Positions 53,632 through 61,786 of a stretch of 64,000 nucleotides of DNA are shown here, in pieces (positions within the stretch are counted from its first letter, which is position 1; every line of letters starts with the position of its first letter). Source of the stretch: Chitinophagales bacterium (GTDB lineage: Bacteria > Bacteroidota > Bacteroidia > Chitinophagales > Saprospiraceae). Where the stretch lies: assembly GCA_013298955.1 (NCBI GenBank), contig JAAFJT010000009.1:1-64000 (forward strand). The letters run 5' to 3'. Made by a program: the position numbers and the translations under genes. The notes under the pieces were generated by a model. The model was given only the letters and a program-made list of their open reading frames with translations. It searched no databases and was not told the origin of the DNA.

Positions 53632-54624
53632 ATGACCGCATCCGAAATTGACGCATTAAATCAGGAAATCTATATTGAAAGTCGTTTTTTAGACGCGCTC
53701 CAAGCAGAAACCGCAAAAGTCATTGTAGGTCAACAGAATATGATTGACCGATTATTGATAGGTTTGCTCACGCGAGGACATATTTTGTTGGAAGGGTTGC
53801 CCGGTTTGGCGAAAACATTGGCAATTAAAACCCTTTCTGCGGCGGTGAATGCCCAATTTAGTCGTATTCAATTTACGCCTGATTTGTTGCCTGCCGACAT
53901 CATCGGTACGATGATTTACAATCCGAATAAAGCGGAATTTGCAGTTCGGAAAGGACCCATTTTTGCCAATTTCGTCTTAGCGGACGAGATTAATCGCGCT
54001 CCTGCGAAGGTGCAATCGGCACTTTTGGAGGCGATGGGCGAAAGACAAGTGACGATTGGGAATGATACGTTCAAGTTGACCGAACCGTTTTTGGTGTTGG
54101 CAACTCAAAACCCGATTGAACAAGAAGGGACGTATCCACTGCCCGAAGCGCAAGTGGATAGGTTTATGCTGAAAGTGAAAATCGGCTATCCGAGTCAACC
54201 CGAAGAACGCGAAATCGTGCGGCGCAATTTGACAGGTCTTGCGGTCGCGGTTCAGAAAGTGGTGTCGATTGAGGAGATTTTGCGGGCGCGCCAAGTGGTG
54301 AGTCGGGTTTATATGGATGAAAAAATTGAACAATATATCCTCGACATCGTATTTGCGACGCGAAATCCTGAAAAATATGGCTTACCGCGTTTGAAAAACA
54401 TGATTGAATATGGTGGTTCGCCGCGTGCGAGCATCAATTTGGCATTGGCATCGAAGGCATATGCGTTTTTGAAACGGCGCGGTTATGTGATTCCAGAAGA
54501 TGTTCGGCAGATTTGTCAAGACGTTTTGCGGCATCGGATTGGACTGACGTATGAGGCAGAAGCGGAGAATATGACGGCGGAAGATATTGTAAATCAAATT
54601 ATTAATAAAATCGAAGTTCCTTAA
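53632..54624 (+). CDS. MoxR-family AAA+ ATPase
   Basis: 330 residues. Walker A in LLEGLPGLAKTLAIK, Walker B in VLADEINRAPAKVQSALLEA, GERQVTIG sensor region, and the C-terminal AAA lid. MoxR proteins act as chaperone-like ATPases, usually encoded with DUF58 and von Willebrand A proteins; these are absent here and lpdA follows instead. Its TAA stop is the first TAA of a family-C palindrome. Confidence 0.92.
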   Translation: MTASEIDALNQEIYIESRFLDALQAETAKVIVGQQNMIDRLLIGLLTRGHILLEGLPGLAKTLAIKTLSAAVNAQFSRIQFTPDLLPADIIGTMIYNPNKAEFAVRKGPIFANFVLADEINRAPAKVQSALLEAMGERQVTIGNDTFKLTEPFLVLATQNPIEQEGTYPLPEAQVDRFMLKVKIGYPSQPEEREIVRRNLTGLAVAVQKVVSIEEILRARQVVSRVYMDEKIEQYILDIVFATRNPEKYGLPRLKNMIEYGGSPRASINLALASKAYAFLKRRGYVIPEDVRQICQDVLRHRIGLTYEAEAENMTAEDIVNQIINKIEVP

Positions 54625-54884
54625 CACATAGTTCACATAGGAGGACATAGGACACATAGGGGCATTCATTGGGAATGCTTGCTTTATGAACAAGTTTCAG
54701 CAGCAAAAATGCTTTCAAACATAGGACACATAGGGGCATTCATTGGGAATGCTTGCTTTATGAACAAGTTTCAGCAGCAAAAATGCTTTCAAACATAGGA
54801 CACATAGGGGCATTCATTGGGAATGCAAGCATTCCCAATGAATGGACCCTATGTGTCCTATGTCTTCCTATGTGAACTATGTGT
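54622..54884. repeat. Family C array copy 4 with 74-bp internal tandem repeat
   Basis: Outer arms TAACACATAGTTCACATAGG.. and ..CCTATGTGAACTATGTGTT. Inside, a 74-bp unit (54645-54718, 54719-54792, then partial from 54793) repeats ACATAGGACACATAGGGG plus a non-palindromic insert containing ATGAACAAGTTTCAGCAGC. The centre is ATTGGGAATG/CATTCCCAAT. The array starts on the MoxR stop codon. Confidence 0.95.
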
Positions 54885-54902
54885 TTCAAAAATTAAAAAA
54901 AT

Positions 54903-56312
54903 ATGCAATACGATGTAACTGTAATTGGTTCAGGTCCAGGTGGTTATGTAGCAGCAATTCGCGCCGCGCAACTGGGTTTGAAGACCGCTATTATCGAAAG
55001 ATACGCGACTTTGGGCGGCACCTGTTTGAATGTGGGCTGTATTCCATCGAAAGCCTTATTGGATTCGTCCGAACATTATCACAATGCGGTGCATAAATTC
55101 AAATTACATGGGTTAAATATCTCAGGTGATTTGACGGTCGATATGGTGCAGATGATTCAACGCAAAAATCAAGTTGTTTCACAGACTTGTGATGGCGTTG
55201 CATTTTTGATGAAAAAAAATAAAATTGACGTTTTTTACGGACATGGTTCGTTTGAAAATGCACATCAAATCAAGGTTGCGAAAGCAGATGGTAGTTCACA
55301 AACCATTGATACACAGAAAGTTATTATTGCAACTGGTTCAAAACCCATTGTTCCTGCGGCGTTCAATTATGATAAAAAACGCATCATTACTTCCACCGAA
55401 GCCTTGACCTTGACAACCATTCCTAAAAAAATGGTTATCATTGGTGGCGGCGTGATTGGCTTGGAATTGGGTTCGGTTTATGGGCGTTTGGGGACGGAAA
55501 TTCATGTAATTGAGTACATGGATAGGCTGATTGCGGGCATGGATGGCGATTGTTCCAAAGAATTGCAACGCAGTTTGAAAGATTTAGGATTCAAATTTTA
55601 TTTGAAACATGGTGTGACTAATGTGACCGCAGTGGGCGAAACGGGTGTAAAAGTCGAGTTTAAAAAACGCGATTCAGAAGCGATTCAAGTATTAGAAGCC
55701 GATTATTGTTTGGTAGCGATTGGTCGCCGCCCTTATACGGATAATCTTGGATTGGAAAATGCAGGGGTGAAAAAGGATGAACGCGGGCGTATCGCGGTTG
55801 ATAATCATTTGAAAACCAATGTAGAAAATATATACGCTATTGGTGATGTGATTCATGGCGCAATGTTGGCGCATAAGGCAGAAGAAGAAGGCGTGTTGGT
55901 TGCGGAAAGCATTGCTGGTCAAAAACCGCATATCAATTATAATTTGATTCCGGGAGTCGTTTATACTTGGCCCGAAGTGGCAGCAGTGGGTCAAACTGAG
56001 GAGCAATTGAAAACGGATGGCGTACCTTATAAAGTGGGCAAATTCCCTTTTCGGGCGTTAGGTCGGGCGCGGGCGAGTACGGACATTGAAGGCATGGTGA
56101 AAGTGTTGGCGCACAAAGAAACGGACGAGATTTTGGGGGTTCACATGGTGGGTCCGCGAGCGGCGGATATGATTGCGGAAGCAGTTGCCTTGATGGAGTT
56201 TCGGGCTTCTGCGGAAGACGCGGCGCGGATATCGCATGCACATCCGACTTACACGGAAGCGTTTAAAGAGGCAGCTTTGGCGGCTACGGCGAATAGAGCC
56301 TTGCATTTTTGA
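54903..56312 (+). CDS. lpdA: Dihydrolipoyl dehydrogenase (E3)
   Basis: Regenerates lipoamide in pyruvate, 2-oxoglutarate or branched-chain dehydrogenase complexes. 469 residues. FAD motif GSGPGGYVAAIRAAQ, redox disulfide in GGTCLNVGCIPSKALL, NAD motif IIGGGVIGLELGSVY, and catalytic His-Glu in HAHPTYTEAFKEA. No E1/E2 genes nearby. Confidence 0.97.
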   Translation: MQYDVTVIGSGPGGYVAAIRAAQLGLKTAIIERYATLGGTCLNVGCIPSKALLDSSEHYHNAVHKFKLHGLNISGDLTVDMVQMIQRKNQVVSQTCDGVAFLMKKNKIDVFYGHGSFENAHQIKVAKADGSSQTIDTQKVIIATGSKPIVPAAFNYDKKRIITSTEALTLTTIPKKMVIIGGGVIGLELGSVYGRLGTEIHVIEYMDRLIAGMDGDCSKELQRSLKDLGFKFYLKHGVTNVTAVGETGVKVEFKKRDSEAIQVLEADYCLVAIGRRPYTDNLGLENAGVKKDERGRIAVDNHLKTNVENIYAIGDVIHGAMLAHKAEEEGVLVAESIAGQKPHINYNLIPGVVYTWPEVAAVGQTEEQLKTDGVPYKVGKFPFRALGRARASTDIEGMVKVLAHKETDEILGVHMVGPRAADMIAEAVALMEFRASAEDAARISHAHPTYTEAFKEAALAATANRALHF

Positions 56313-56346
56313 TGTGTTTTCCCTTACCCACAAATAGATTTGCGCC

Positions 56347-56592
56347 ACAAATTTCGTAAATTTTTCAAATTTACGAAATTTTACGCAACAAATTTCGTAA
56401 ATTTTTCAAATTTACAAAATTTTGCGCCACAAATTTCGTAAATTTGAAAAATTTAAAAAATTTTACGCAACAAATTTCGTAAATTTGAAAAATTTACAAA
56501 ATTTTGCGCAACAAATTTCGTAAATTTGAAAAATTTACAAAATTTTGCGCCACAAATTTCGTAAATTTGAAAAATTTACGAAATTTTACGCA
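56347..56592. repeat. Six tandem 41-bp A/T-rich palindromic units
   Basis: Units start at 56347, 56388, 56429, 56470, 56511 and 56552. Each reads ACAAATTTCGTAAATTT, a 3-5 nt centre, AAATTTACGAAATTTT (or ACAAAATTTT), then a GCGCA/GCGCC/ACGCA junction. In units 1-2 the centre is TTC, in units 3-6 it is GAA; the core of unit 1 is the exact reverse complement of that of unit 6. It fills the gap between lpdA and the LamG gene. Confidence 0.96.
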
Positions 56593-56637
56593 ATTACGAA
56601 GTAATCTTGCTTGTTTTAGACCAAAATTACATTTTAC

Positions 56638-57357
56638 ATGAAAAAAAAGTATCTAAAAAAGCGTTTTTTAACAGCTCTTGCCTTCCTACAATCGTTTTCG
56701 AGCGATGGACAAATTCAAAAAACGCCTGCCATGGTGAAGGATGGTTTGATAGCGCATTATCCGTTGTCGGGCAATTGCCGCGATGAAAGTGGCAATGAGC
56801 AACACGCACTTCCGTTCAATACGCTCTTGACAGCGAATCGGCGCGGCACGTCCAATACGGCTTATCATTTTTGGGGTTATAATAGTTTTATTTCTTGTCC
56901 TTTGAAAAACAATGATTTTCAAGCACTTACGATAAGTTGTTGGGCGTATTGGAATGCGAGTCATCTACAAGGAGCGATTTTTTTTGCAGGACTAAGTTCT
57001 ATGGATGGTTTCGGATTAATCGTTGGCGATGGCGTGTGCGGGATGGGCGATAGGGTTTGCCTGTTGCTTGGAGGCAATCCGGGCGGGACGTGTGGTGCAT
57101 GGGTTGCGCCGAATCCGATTCCCGTGCATCAATGGGTGCATCTGGCTTTGGTCAAAAAGGACAACGATTGGCGCATTTTTATGGATGGCAAACTGGCAGG
57201 CAGTGTGACACATAGTTATAATAAACCAAGTGTTCCATTCCAAATAGGCGGTACGATTGAAAATAAACGAGCGAGTATCATCGGCGATATTTCGGATTTG
57301 CTTTTTTACAATCGCGCATTGAGTGATGCAGAAATTATGACTTTATATAATCGATAA
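56638..57357 (+). CDS. Secreted LamG/concanavalin A-like domain protein
   Basis: 239 residues, signal peptide at about 1-26. One LamG-like jellyroll over almost the whole length: DGLIAHYPLSGNCRDESGN, FQALTISCWAYWN, WVHLALVKKDNDWRIFMDGK and the closing ISDLLFYNRALSDAEI. Carbohydrate- or protein-binding fold with no enzyme motif. It has no T9SS tail, so it may stay periplasmic or leave by another route. Confidence 0.85.
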   Translation: MKKKYLKKRFLTALAFLQSFSSDGQIQKTPAMVKDGLIAHYPLSGNCRDESGNEQHALPFNTLLTANRRGTSNTAYHFWGYNSFISCPLKNNDFQALTISCWAYWNASHLQGAIFFAGLSSMDGFGLIVGDGVCGMGDRVCLLLGGNPGGTCGAWVAPNPIPVHQWVHLALVKKDNDWRIFMDGKLAGSVTHSYNKPSVPFQIGGTIENKRASIIGDISDLLFYNRALSDAEIMTLYNR

Positions 57358-57360
57358 TAG

Positions 57361-57430
57361 TATATAACGTTTGAAGGCTTTGAAACCCTCCAAACGTTGT
57401 TCTCGATTATTTAACTTTAACGACTTACTT
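57361..57430 (-). repeat. Degenerate family A element
   Basis: AACGTTTGAAGGCTTT on one arm versus AAACCCTCCAAACGTT on the other: two arm mismatches, so decaying. The inverted left flank (GTTCTCGATTATTTAACTTT) is still recognisable. Confidence 0.8.
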
Positions 57431-57467
57431 TTGTGATTTACATCCTATTTTGTAATTAAAAAAGGCG

Positions 57468-57475
57468 TATTTTTG
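57468..57475 (+). promoter_or_regulatory. Putative -7 box for the gene at 57507
   Basis: TATTTTTG fits TAnnTTTG, 31 nt before the ATG. Confidence 0.4.
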
Positions 57476-57506
57476 TAGGTATCTTTTTAAAAAAATACCT
57501 GTAAGT

Positions 57507-58955
57507 ATGAAAAAAATAATCTACTCAACCTGCCTTTTTATCAACTTTTTGTTTGCAAATCAAACAATTGGACAAACTTATCTCGTCGCTAATGATGAAA
57601 TGAGCCTACATCGGGCGGACATGTACGGCATCATTGGGAAAATTAAGGAGCGCGTGCAACTCTATGTGATGCGCGATAATAAACTTTTTATCACCGCTTA
57701 TGATGATAAATTACATAAACTCGGAGAGCGCGAAATCGAATTAGAAAAAAAAGGCAATCCTCAATTGTTAGATATTATCACCTCGAAAAATGATTTTAGT
57801 GCTGTTTTTTCTTATACCAAAAAAGGGCATAAGTATTTGAAAATCAATAAGTACGATGTGCATGGACGCTTATTGGATTCCGCAACGATTCATGATTTTG
57901 GCAAAATGGAGTTGCCTAAATTAACGCTTTTAACATCGGAAGACCGACAACGGTTTTTAGTTCATGGCACTTCGGAGGGAGAACGACTGGTTGCAGTTGC
58001 AGGTCGGTTAGATACATTGAAAGTCGTTTGGAATTTTCAATTTCCTTTGAAAGATTGGAATGTGGAGGAGCATTTTAAACAAATTGTATTTAATAATCGC
58101 GCCGATATGTACGTGATTTGGGAAAAAGAGAATCGATTGGCAAGTTTAGAAAAACATGTATTTTGTATTAAAACCTATGGTTTGAGTGGAGAGGCATTGG
58201 ATACAATTCGGATGACGGAAGCCGTGAATGCGAATGTTAAATTTGTGTATGATAATCAAAATCAACGATTGGTTGCAGGTGGTTTTTACACGAAACGGTG
58301 GAATGGTAAAATACAAGGAAGTTTTTATATGTCGTTGCAACCAACGCCCGAAATTTTATTGCAACCCTTTGAAAATGAATTTATTGCGCAATCGCTTGGC
58401 AAAAAAGAAACGAGTAGTAAAGGCTTGGATAATTTAGAAGTTCGAGATTTGGTGTTGCGTCGTGATGGTGGTTTTTTGATGGTAGGCGAGCAATCGCAAG
58501 ATGTCGCGCGCTATTTGGCGGCGGGTGGTTTTTCGACGGCAGGAACGAGTTCCAATTATCCGGGATTTGGCGCACCGCGTCCCCGTTCCATGATAGACCA
58601 TTATTACGATGATTTTTATTTGTTTTCCTTTCATCCGAAGGGCGATTTACATTGGAAAAAAATCTTACCTAAAAAACAATATTCACACGATGATGGGGCT
58701 AATTTTTCCTCGTGTTTTGTTTTAAAAACCCCAAGTGCCTTGCGCTTAGTTTATAATGACGAAATCGACCGTTCCACGACGGTCAGCGAATACGCTTTGA
58801 AAGGCGATGGAACGGTGGAGCGACACAGCGTGATGAATACAGAAGCCTTAGAAATCATGATGCGTTTTCGAGATGCGATGCAAATTGGCGCGAATGAATT
58901 GTTAGTGCCGAGCGAAGTGCGCGGCAAAGCACGCTTGGTGAAAATTAGTTACTAA
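57507..58955 (+). CDS. Exported protein of unknown function
   Basis: 482 residues; signal peptide IIYSTCLFINFLFANQTIGQ. I recognise no family. The sequence is rich in short beta-strand-like segments with repeated polar turns (KLFITAYDDKLHKLGER, KYLKINKYDVHGRLLDS, RFLVHGTSEGERLV), suggesting a beta-propeller-like fold, and a conserved-looking PRSMIDHYYDDFYLFSF lies near residue 365. There is no T9SS tail. Flanked by a degenerate family-A element and a family-F palindrome. Confidence 0.75.
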   Translation: MKKIIYSTCLFINFLFANQTIGQTYLVANDEMSLHRADMYGIIGKIKERVQLYVMRDNKLFITAYDDKLHKLGEREIELEKKGNPQLLDIITSKNDFSAVFSYTKKGHKYLKINKYDVHGRLLDSATIHDFGKMELPKLTLLTSEDRQRFLVHGTSEGERLVAVAGRLDTLKVVWNFQFPLKDWNVEEHFKQIVFNNRADMYVIWEKENRLASLEKHVFCIKTYGLSGEALDTIRMTEAVNANVKFVYDNQNQRLVAGGFYTKRWNGKIQGSFYMSLQPTPEILLQPFENEFIAQSLGKKETSSKGLDNLEVRDLVLRRDGGFLMVGEQSQDVARYLAAGGFSTAGTSSNYPGFGAPRPRSMIDHYYDDFYLFSFHPKGDLHWKKILPKKQYSHDDGANFSSCFVLKTPSALRLVYNDEIDRSTTVSEYALKGDGTVERHSVMNTEALEIMMRFRDAMQIGANELLVPSEVRGKARLVKISY

Positions 58956-58957
58956 AT

Positions 58958-59074
58958 ATTGGAATTAGGAATTAGGGAAAATTAGGAATTAAGGACGCAT
59001 TTGCTTGATTTTTTGCAAAAAAATCAAGCAAATGCGTCCTTAATTCCTAATTTTCCTCAATTCCTAATTCCAAT
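58958..59074. repeat. Palindrome, family F-like (GGAATTA words)
   Basis: Arms of about 56 bp with only two mismatches: ATTGGAATTAGGAATTAGGG.. inward to ..GCATTTGCTTGATTTTTT. It starts 2 bp after the stop at 58955. Here GGAATTA recurs at 7-8 bp rather than 9. Confidence 0.93.
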
Positions 59075-59092
59075 AAAATACCATATAATCAC

Positions 59093-59100
59093 TACATTTG
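59093..59100 (+). promoter_or_regulatory. Putative -7 box of the EamA gene
   Basis: TACATTTG, 27 nt before the ATG. Confidence 0.45.
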
Positions 59101-59127
59101 CGCATTTTAACAAAATAATGATAAAAC

Positions 59128-60015
59128 ATGGCTGTTGAACGGCGCACTTATGTCGAATTACATGTAGCTGTTTTTCTGTATGGATTTACAGCAATCTTAG
59201 GCAAATTGATACAATTATCCGCTATTATGTTGATTTGGTGGCGATTACTGATTACGTGTATTGTATTTTTGTTGCTCTCGGACGCTTGGAAAAATGCTCG
59301 AAAACTGCCTTTGCCTGTGTTAAAACGCCTATCTGGGATTGGTGTTTTAATCATAACACATTGGATATTTTTTTATGGGTCTATAAAATATGCGAATGCC
59401 TCCGTCGCACTCATCACGTTTTCCCTCACCTCCTTATTTTCAGCGATTTTAGAACCGCTTTTGAATCGACAACCTATTAAATTACATGAAATTGGGTTGA
59501 GTGTGATTATCTTGCCTGCGATTTGGTTGGCAGGCGGAGAATTGCCTTCGGAGATGAATACTGGATTCATATTAGGCATTATATCCGCATTTTTGGGTAC
59601 GCTATTTTCCATTGCCAATAAGAAAAATGTGAATGATACAGACCCATTTACCATGACTTTTGTGGAATTAGCAACTGGTTTTATTTTTATAAGTATTTTA
59701 ATATCAATACTTTATGGATTTAAAAATCCAATAGTGCAACAAATGATGCCTATCGGTATGGATTGGTTTTACTTATTGTTTTTATCGCTCATCTGTACGA
59801 ATCTTGCCTACATTTTGACCTTGCGGGCGATGAAACACGTTTCAGCATTCACAGTAAGTCTTGCCATCAATTTAGAACCGATTTACGGGATTTCGATGGC
59901 AATACCTTTATTACACGAAGATAGAGAATTGACACCCTCTTTTTATATCGGCGGTTTGATAATCCTGCTGACAGTATTCAGTTATCCCTTTTTGAAAAAT
60001 AAATTTGAAAAGTAA
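59128..60015 (+). CDS. EamA/DMT-family permease
   Basis: 295 residues with ten hydrophobic segments forming two EamA repeats (ELHVAVFLYGFTAILGKLIQ; then from about 155 FILGIISAFLGTLFSIANKK). Drug/metabolite transporter superfamily inner-membrane carrier; substrate unknown. A partial, broken copy of its 5' end starts just behind it at 60005. Confidence 0.9.
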   Translation: MAVERRTYVELHVAVFLYGFTAILGKLIQLSAIMLIWWRLLITCIVFLLLSDAWKNARKLPLPVLKRLSGIGVLIITHWIFFYGSIKYANASVALITFSLTSLFSAILEPLLNRQPIKLHEIGLSVIILPAIWLAGGELPSEMNTGFILGIISAFLGTLFSIANKKNVNDTDPFTMTFVELATGFIFISILISILYGFKNPIVQQMMPIGMDWFYLLFLSLICTNLAYILTLRAMKHVSAFTVSLAINLEPIYGISMAIPLLHEDRELTPSFYIGGLIILLTVFSYPFLKNKFEK

Positions 60016-60238
60016 ATTTAGGGTTCCTATTATTGCGGAACGGCGGGCTTATGTAGCCTTACACATAGCTATTTTTTTATATAAATTTAGTGCCATTTTG
60101 ACAAAATTGATGCAATTGTCATCCCTCATGTTGGTTTGGTTGCGCCTATTTCCACTTTGTAGTTTCACTTTTCGTTTTCATTACAAGGCGAAACGGTGGA
60201 GAAAGGTGCGGCAAGTTACAACTTGCCGCACCTTGTAG
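60005..60238 (+). pseudogene. Truncated tandem copy of the EamA gene 5' end
   Basis: The translation IIAERRAYVALHIAIFLYKF then SAILTKLMQLSSLMLVWLRL aligns with AVERRTYVELHVAVFLYGF then TAILGKLIQLSAIMLIWWRL of the gene at 59128. Similarity ends after about 50 residues, and the frame stops inside the palindrome at 60203-60234. The copies differ substantially, so the duplication is old. No ATG stands at the homologous start. Confidence 0.75.
60203..60234. terminator. Family G palindrome
   Basis: Perfect 15-bp arms AAGGTGCGGCAAGTT / AACTTGCCGCACCTT with AC loop, at the break point of the truncated EamA copy and between convergent genes. Confidence 0.85.
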
Positions 60239-60332
60239 TTTTATTCTAATACCTAAAAATATTAAGGATACCCTTTTTTGTATATTAAGTATCTTTAAAA
60301 AGACACCTTTCTGAAACTTCTAATAAAATATT

Positions 60333-61007
60333 TTATTTTTTATCATCTTTAATTTCTTCATAATCAGCATACTCGGTATCATCATCGCCCTCATGTTCGT
60401 CCTCATCGTCGTCCAATGTAGGCAATCCATAAGGCATATTGCCCGCTTCCATCGTAAATTCAAAACCAGCTTTGCCCAACTTCCGTTCCAGTTTTTGGAT
60501 AATGCTCAATGGCTTATCTTTCGGACCTTGTACGTAATTGGGTTTGCCATTAAGCCCAAATGTTAATTCAAGGTCTTCAATGGAACTGAATGGATTTAAA
60601 ATATATTGCGTTGTTTCAAAATCTTTATGCGGTTGAAAATCAAGGTTTTTCGCATAGCGAATAGCTCCATAAATGATATTAAATGCAACATCTTCCTCAA
60701 TTTCCACAAAATCCAATTGCATTCCTTTTTGAATGCGTTCCAAATGTTCCTCATCTGCATCGACCCACCAAGCCGTGTCTTTCAAGCCTAAACAAAACGT
60801 ATCCACCACATAAGTGCCAATTACAAACGTTCCTTTCGGGCGCAATCGCGTGATAATTACGACTGCCATCCCCATCTCATCCCAAGCCTCATTCACCAAA
60901 CAACTGTGAATTGGCAATTTACGGGCTGCATCAATGATATATTTTTGAGGGTTGAAAACAGGTTGAACGACCTTTTTCACCACTTTTTTTTTCTTGGATT
61001 TAGCCAT
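60333..61007 (-). CDS. Conserved-type cytoplasmic protein of unknown function
   Basis: 224 residues. Lys-rich N-terminus (MAKSKKKKVVKKVV), a compact core (LPIHSCLVNEAWDEMGMAVV, then GTFVIGTYVVDTFCLGLKDT) and a strongly acidic tail (DDDEDEHEGDDDTEYADY). The core resembles Bacteroidota proteins of similar pattern that I recall only as hypothetical. No signal peptide. The opposed charges at the two ends suggest nucleic-acid or ribosome contact (inference only). It lies downstream of frr with a family-A palindrome between them. Confidence 0.75.
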   Translation of the reverse strand: MAKSKKKKVVKKVVQPVFNPQKYIIDAARKLPIHSCLVNEAWDEMGMAVVIITRLRPKGTFVIGTYVVDTFCLGLKDTAWWVDADEEHLERIQKGMQLDFVEIEEDVAFNIIYGAIRYAKNLDFQPHKDFETTQYILNPFSSIEDLELTFGLNGKPNYVQGPKDKPLSIIQKLERKLGKAGFEFTMEAGNMPYGLPTLDDDEDEHEGDDDTEYADYEEIKDDKK

Positions 61008-61057
61008 GATTTTTATATTGAAATTTTAAATAAAAATAATACGTTTCTAATCATTAC

Positions 61058-61091
61058 AGCGTTTGGAGGGTTTGAAAACCCTCCAAACGCT
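61058..61091. repeat. Family A palindrome 3' of frr
   Basis: AGCGTTTGGAGGGTTT and AAACCCTCCAAACGCT with a GA centre. The terminal AG/CT pair differs from the usual AA/TT and is changed on both arms. Confidence 0.9.
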
Positions 61092-61108
61092 ATACGATTA
61101 CGCGCTGT

Positions 61109-61672
61109 TTACACGGTCATAATATCTTTTTCCTTCAATTCAAACAATTTTTCAGCTTTTTGTTCAAATTTTTCCGTCATACTTTGTACTTCTGCTTCCT
61201 TTTTCTTACCTGCATCTTCTGGATAGCCTGCTTTAACTTCTTTTTTCACAGCTTCCATCGCTTCGCGACGGGCTTTGCGAATCCCAATTTTGGTTTCTTC
61301 CGACACATTTTTGGCTTGTTTGACCAACAATTTGCGGCGTTCTTCGGTCAACGGCGGGATATTGATGCGAATCAATTGCCCATCATTTTGCGGCGTGTAA
61401 CCCATGCCCGACTCAAAAATGGCTTTTTCAATGGCACTAAGCATCTTTTTCTCCCAAGGCTGGATGATAATCGTGCGCGCATCGGCTGCCGAAATGGTTG
61501 CCACTTGGTTCAATTGCGTTGGCACTCCATAATAAGTGACCGTCACACCCGAAAAAGTCGATGGCGCAACTTTGCCTGTACGCAATTTTTCCAACTCAAT
61601 TTTAAGATGTTCGAGGGCATATTCCATCGCTTCCTCCGCCATCTCAATGTATAAACTAAGGTCCGTCTCCAT
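61109..61672 (-). CDS. frr: Ribosome recycling factor
   Basis: Splits post-termination ribosomes with EF-G. 187 residues; EHLKIELEKLRTGKVAPSTF, VTYYGVPTQLNQVATIS, IQPWEKKMLSAIEKAI and PPLTEERRKLLVKQAK are diagnostic. pyrH, its common neighbour, is 40 kb away in this genome. A TATTTTTG box lies about 42 nt upstream (61714-61721, -). Confidence 0.97.
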   Translation of the reverse strand: METDLSLYIEMAEEAMEYALEHLKIELEKLRTGKVAPSTFSGVTVTYYGVPTQLNQVATISAADARTIIIQPWEKKMLSAIEKAIFESGMGYTPQNDGQLIRINIPPLTEERRKLLVKQAKNVSEETKIGIRKARREAMEAVKKEVKAGYPEDAGKKKEAEVQSMTEKFEQKAEKLFELKEKDIMTV

Positions 61673-61713
61673 AATAAACGTTTATTTTTTTTTGAATAAA
61701 AAAATTGAACGCG

Positions 61714-61721
61714 CAAAAATA
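61714..61721 (-). promoter_or_regulatory. Putative -7 box of frr
   Basis: Minus-strand TATTTTTG, fitting TAnnTTTG. Confidence 0.4.
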
Positions 61722-61786
61722 AGCGGTTCGAGTCATTTTTTTTCAAAAAAAAGCAAGATTTCAAAAAATCATCTTTCACCAAACGG

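Noticed and set aside
56347-56592. Six regular repeats resembling a CRISPR array
   Set aside because: Units are directly adjacent without unique spacers, are A/T-rich palindromes, and no cas gene is present.
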